Source: Thermodesulfatator atlanticus (GTDB taxonomy: Bacteria; Desulfobacterota; Thermodesulfobacteria; Thermodesulfobacteriales; Thermodesulfatatoraceae). Taken from it: 14,310 bases of DNA. Each line of letters opens with the position of its first letter. Positions within the stretch are counted from its first letter, which is position 1. Of this stretch, positions 13,585-14,310 are shown one piece after another. The notes under the pieces are model-generated. The model searched no databases. It was given only the letters and a program-made list of their open reading frames with translations, and was not told the DNA's origin. Both the position numbers and the translations under genes were made by a program. The stretch is taken from the NCBI GenBank assembly GCA_011321895.1, contig DROK01000018.1, forward strand, positions 1 through 14,310. Reading direction: 5' to 3'.

Positions 13585-13896
13585 GTGAAAGTTTACAGCC
13601 TTGAAGAGAACAAACGGTTTGAGCGGGAGCTGACCAAGATTCTGGTGCACGACTCGCCCTATTTTCGCATCATCAATTTTAACCTCAAGGCCGGGGCCAC
13701 TTTCCCCGTCCATTCCCATGACGTGGAAGGCGAGCTTTCCATCTTGATCCTCGAAGGCGAAGGAGAATTTCTGGGAGACGGGGTCTCTTTGCCGGCCAAG
13801 GCAGGAGATATCCTTATTTGTCAGATCAGAGAACCCCACGGTCTGCGGGCCAAAACGGATATGCGTTTTCTGGTAACCATTGCCCCACCCCTTTAA
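13585..13896 (+). CDS. Small single-domain cupin protein
   Basis: A 103-residue cupin_2-type beta-barrel. Cupin motif 1 is visible as G38-x4-H43-x-H45 followed by E48 or E50 and G58 or G60 (PVHSHDVEGELSILILEGEG). Motif 2 is in the segment 72-86, KAGDILICQIREPHG, with H85. H43, H45, one of the Glu residues and H85 would bind a divalent metal. The substrate or ligand cannot be told; such small cupins serve as isomerases, dioxygenases or sensors. No signal peptide. The GTG start at 13585 is supported by AAGGAGG at 13572-13578 with six-base spacing. It ends three bases before the methyltransferase ATG, so the two are probably co-transcribed. Confidence 0.88.
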   Translation: MKVYSLEENKRFERELTKILVHDSPYFRIINFNLKAGATFPVHSHDVEGELSILILEGEGEFLGDGVSLPAKAGDILICQIREPHGLRAKTDMRFLVTIAPPL

Positions 13897-13899
13897 TTG

Positions 13900-14310
13900 A
13901 TGTCCAGCGTGTTTGAAATCCTGGCCGTCTGTCCGCCAGGACTGGAAAAGGTTCTCAAAAAGGAGATAGAGGGCCTTGGTCTTTCCGGGCGCGAGACCAA
14001 AGGGGGCGTAATCGTAAAAGGGGGGCTGAAAGAGCTTTATTCTTTAAATCTCTGGTCCCGGGTGGCCAGCAGGATCCTCCTCAAGGTGGGGCGTTTTCGG
14101 GCCACCACTTTCAAAGAACTGGTAGAAAAGGTGGCCCGTTATCCCTGGGAGATTTATCTGGCGGAAGCCCCCGGGGTAAAGTTGAGGGTCACCTGCCGCC
14201 GATCAAGGCTTTACCACTCACAGGCGGTGGCGGAGCGGGGGGTAGCCGGTATTTCCAGGCGTTTGGGCCGGGACTTGCCCCTGAGCAAGGACGAAGAGGC
14301 CCCGCTCCTG
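13900..14310 (+). CDS. THUMP-domain RNA methyltransferase, RlmL/TrmN type (partial, cut by window end)
   Basis: The frame opens at ATG 13900 and stays open to the last base, giving 137 residues. The N-terminus FEILAVCPPGLEKVLKKEI matches the opening of RlmL-type proteins. ELYSLNLWSRVASRILLKVG (about 47-66) and FRATTFKELVEKVARYPWE (about 68-86) match the ferredoxin-like and THUMP regions of that family, which bind RNA. The remaining part, VKLRVTCRRSRLYHSQAVAE and on, is the THUMP core. The SAM-binding catalytic domain with its expected NPPY-type motif lies beyond the window. RlmL makes m2G2445 in 23S rRNA; a tRNA m2G6 methyltransferase (TrmN-like) is the alternative. No ribosome site is seen before the ATG, only the cupin end, so translation is likely coupled. 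A TTG directly before the ATG is a less likely start. Confidence 0.85.
   Translation, partial: MSSVFEILAVCPPGLEKVLKKEIEGLGLSGRETKGGVIVKGGLKELYSLNLWSRVASRILLKVGRFRATTFKELVEKVARYPWEIYLAEAPGVKLRVTCRRSRLYHSQAVAERGVAGISRRLGRDLPLSKDEEAPLL

Overview
The window looks like ordinary chromosomal DNA from a thermophilic, diderm (LolA- and lipoprotein-carrying) bacterium. The gene set suggests Thermodesulfobacteriota or a close relative: a bacterial GH57 glucanotransferase, an FtsK-LolA pair, the short form of NadA, a FapA/DUF342 protein and a proline-rich lipoprotein with a fibronectin-III-like start. The taxonomic call is inference from family resemblance, not from a marker gene. Coding density is very high. 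No RNA gene, insertion sequence, CRISPR array, prophage or origin is visible, and no gene-free gap exceeds about 180 bases.

Layout. (1) 1-1794, minus strand: a lipoprotein cut by the window start, preceded on its strand by a FapA-like DUF342 protein. The 135-base gap between them holds an imperfect stem-loop. (2) 1795-1887: a short divergent intergenic region. (3) 1888-8877, plus strand: a tightly packed run of seven genes (exported protein of unknown function, ftsK, lolA, nadA, GH57 4-alpha-glucanotransferase, DUF4234 protein, DUF2752 protein). Gaps range from overlaps of about 56 and 23 bases to about 30 bases, so this is probably one operon or two. (4) 8874-13404, minus strand: argF, then a 942-residue AddB-like PD-(D/E)XK nuclease, then trpC. 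Its last stop codon overlaps the last stop codon of the plus-strand run. (5) 13405-13584: a divergent intergenic region with a candidate promoter framed by an 8-base inverted repeat. (6) 13585-14310, plus strand: a small cupin and the N-terminal THUMP part of an RlmL-type RNA methyltransferase cut by the window end.

The genes do not form one pathway. The plus-strand run mixes cell-envelope and division work (FtsK chromosome translocation, LolA lipoprotein traffic), NAD synthesis, alpha-glucan metabolism and two small membrane proteins. The minus-strand run places single steps of arginine and tryptophan synthesis around a DNA-repair nuclease subunit. The least understood items are the exported protein before ftsK, the DUF4234-DUF2752 pair, and the AddB-like protein that lacks a visible Walker A motif but keeps an iron-sulfur nuclease domain. 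I found no convincing new biological system; the findings are leads of low to moderate interest.
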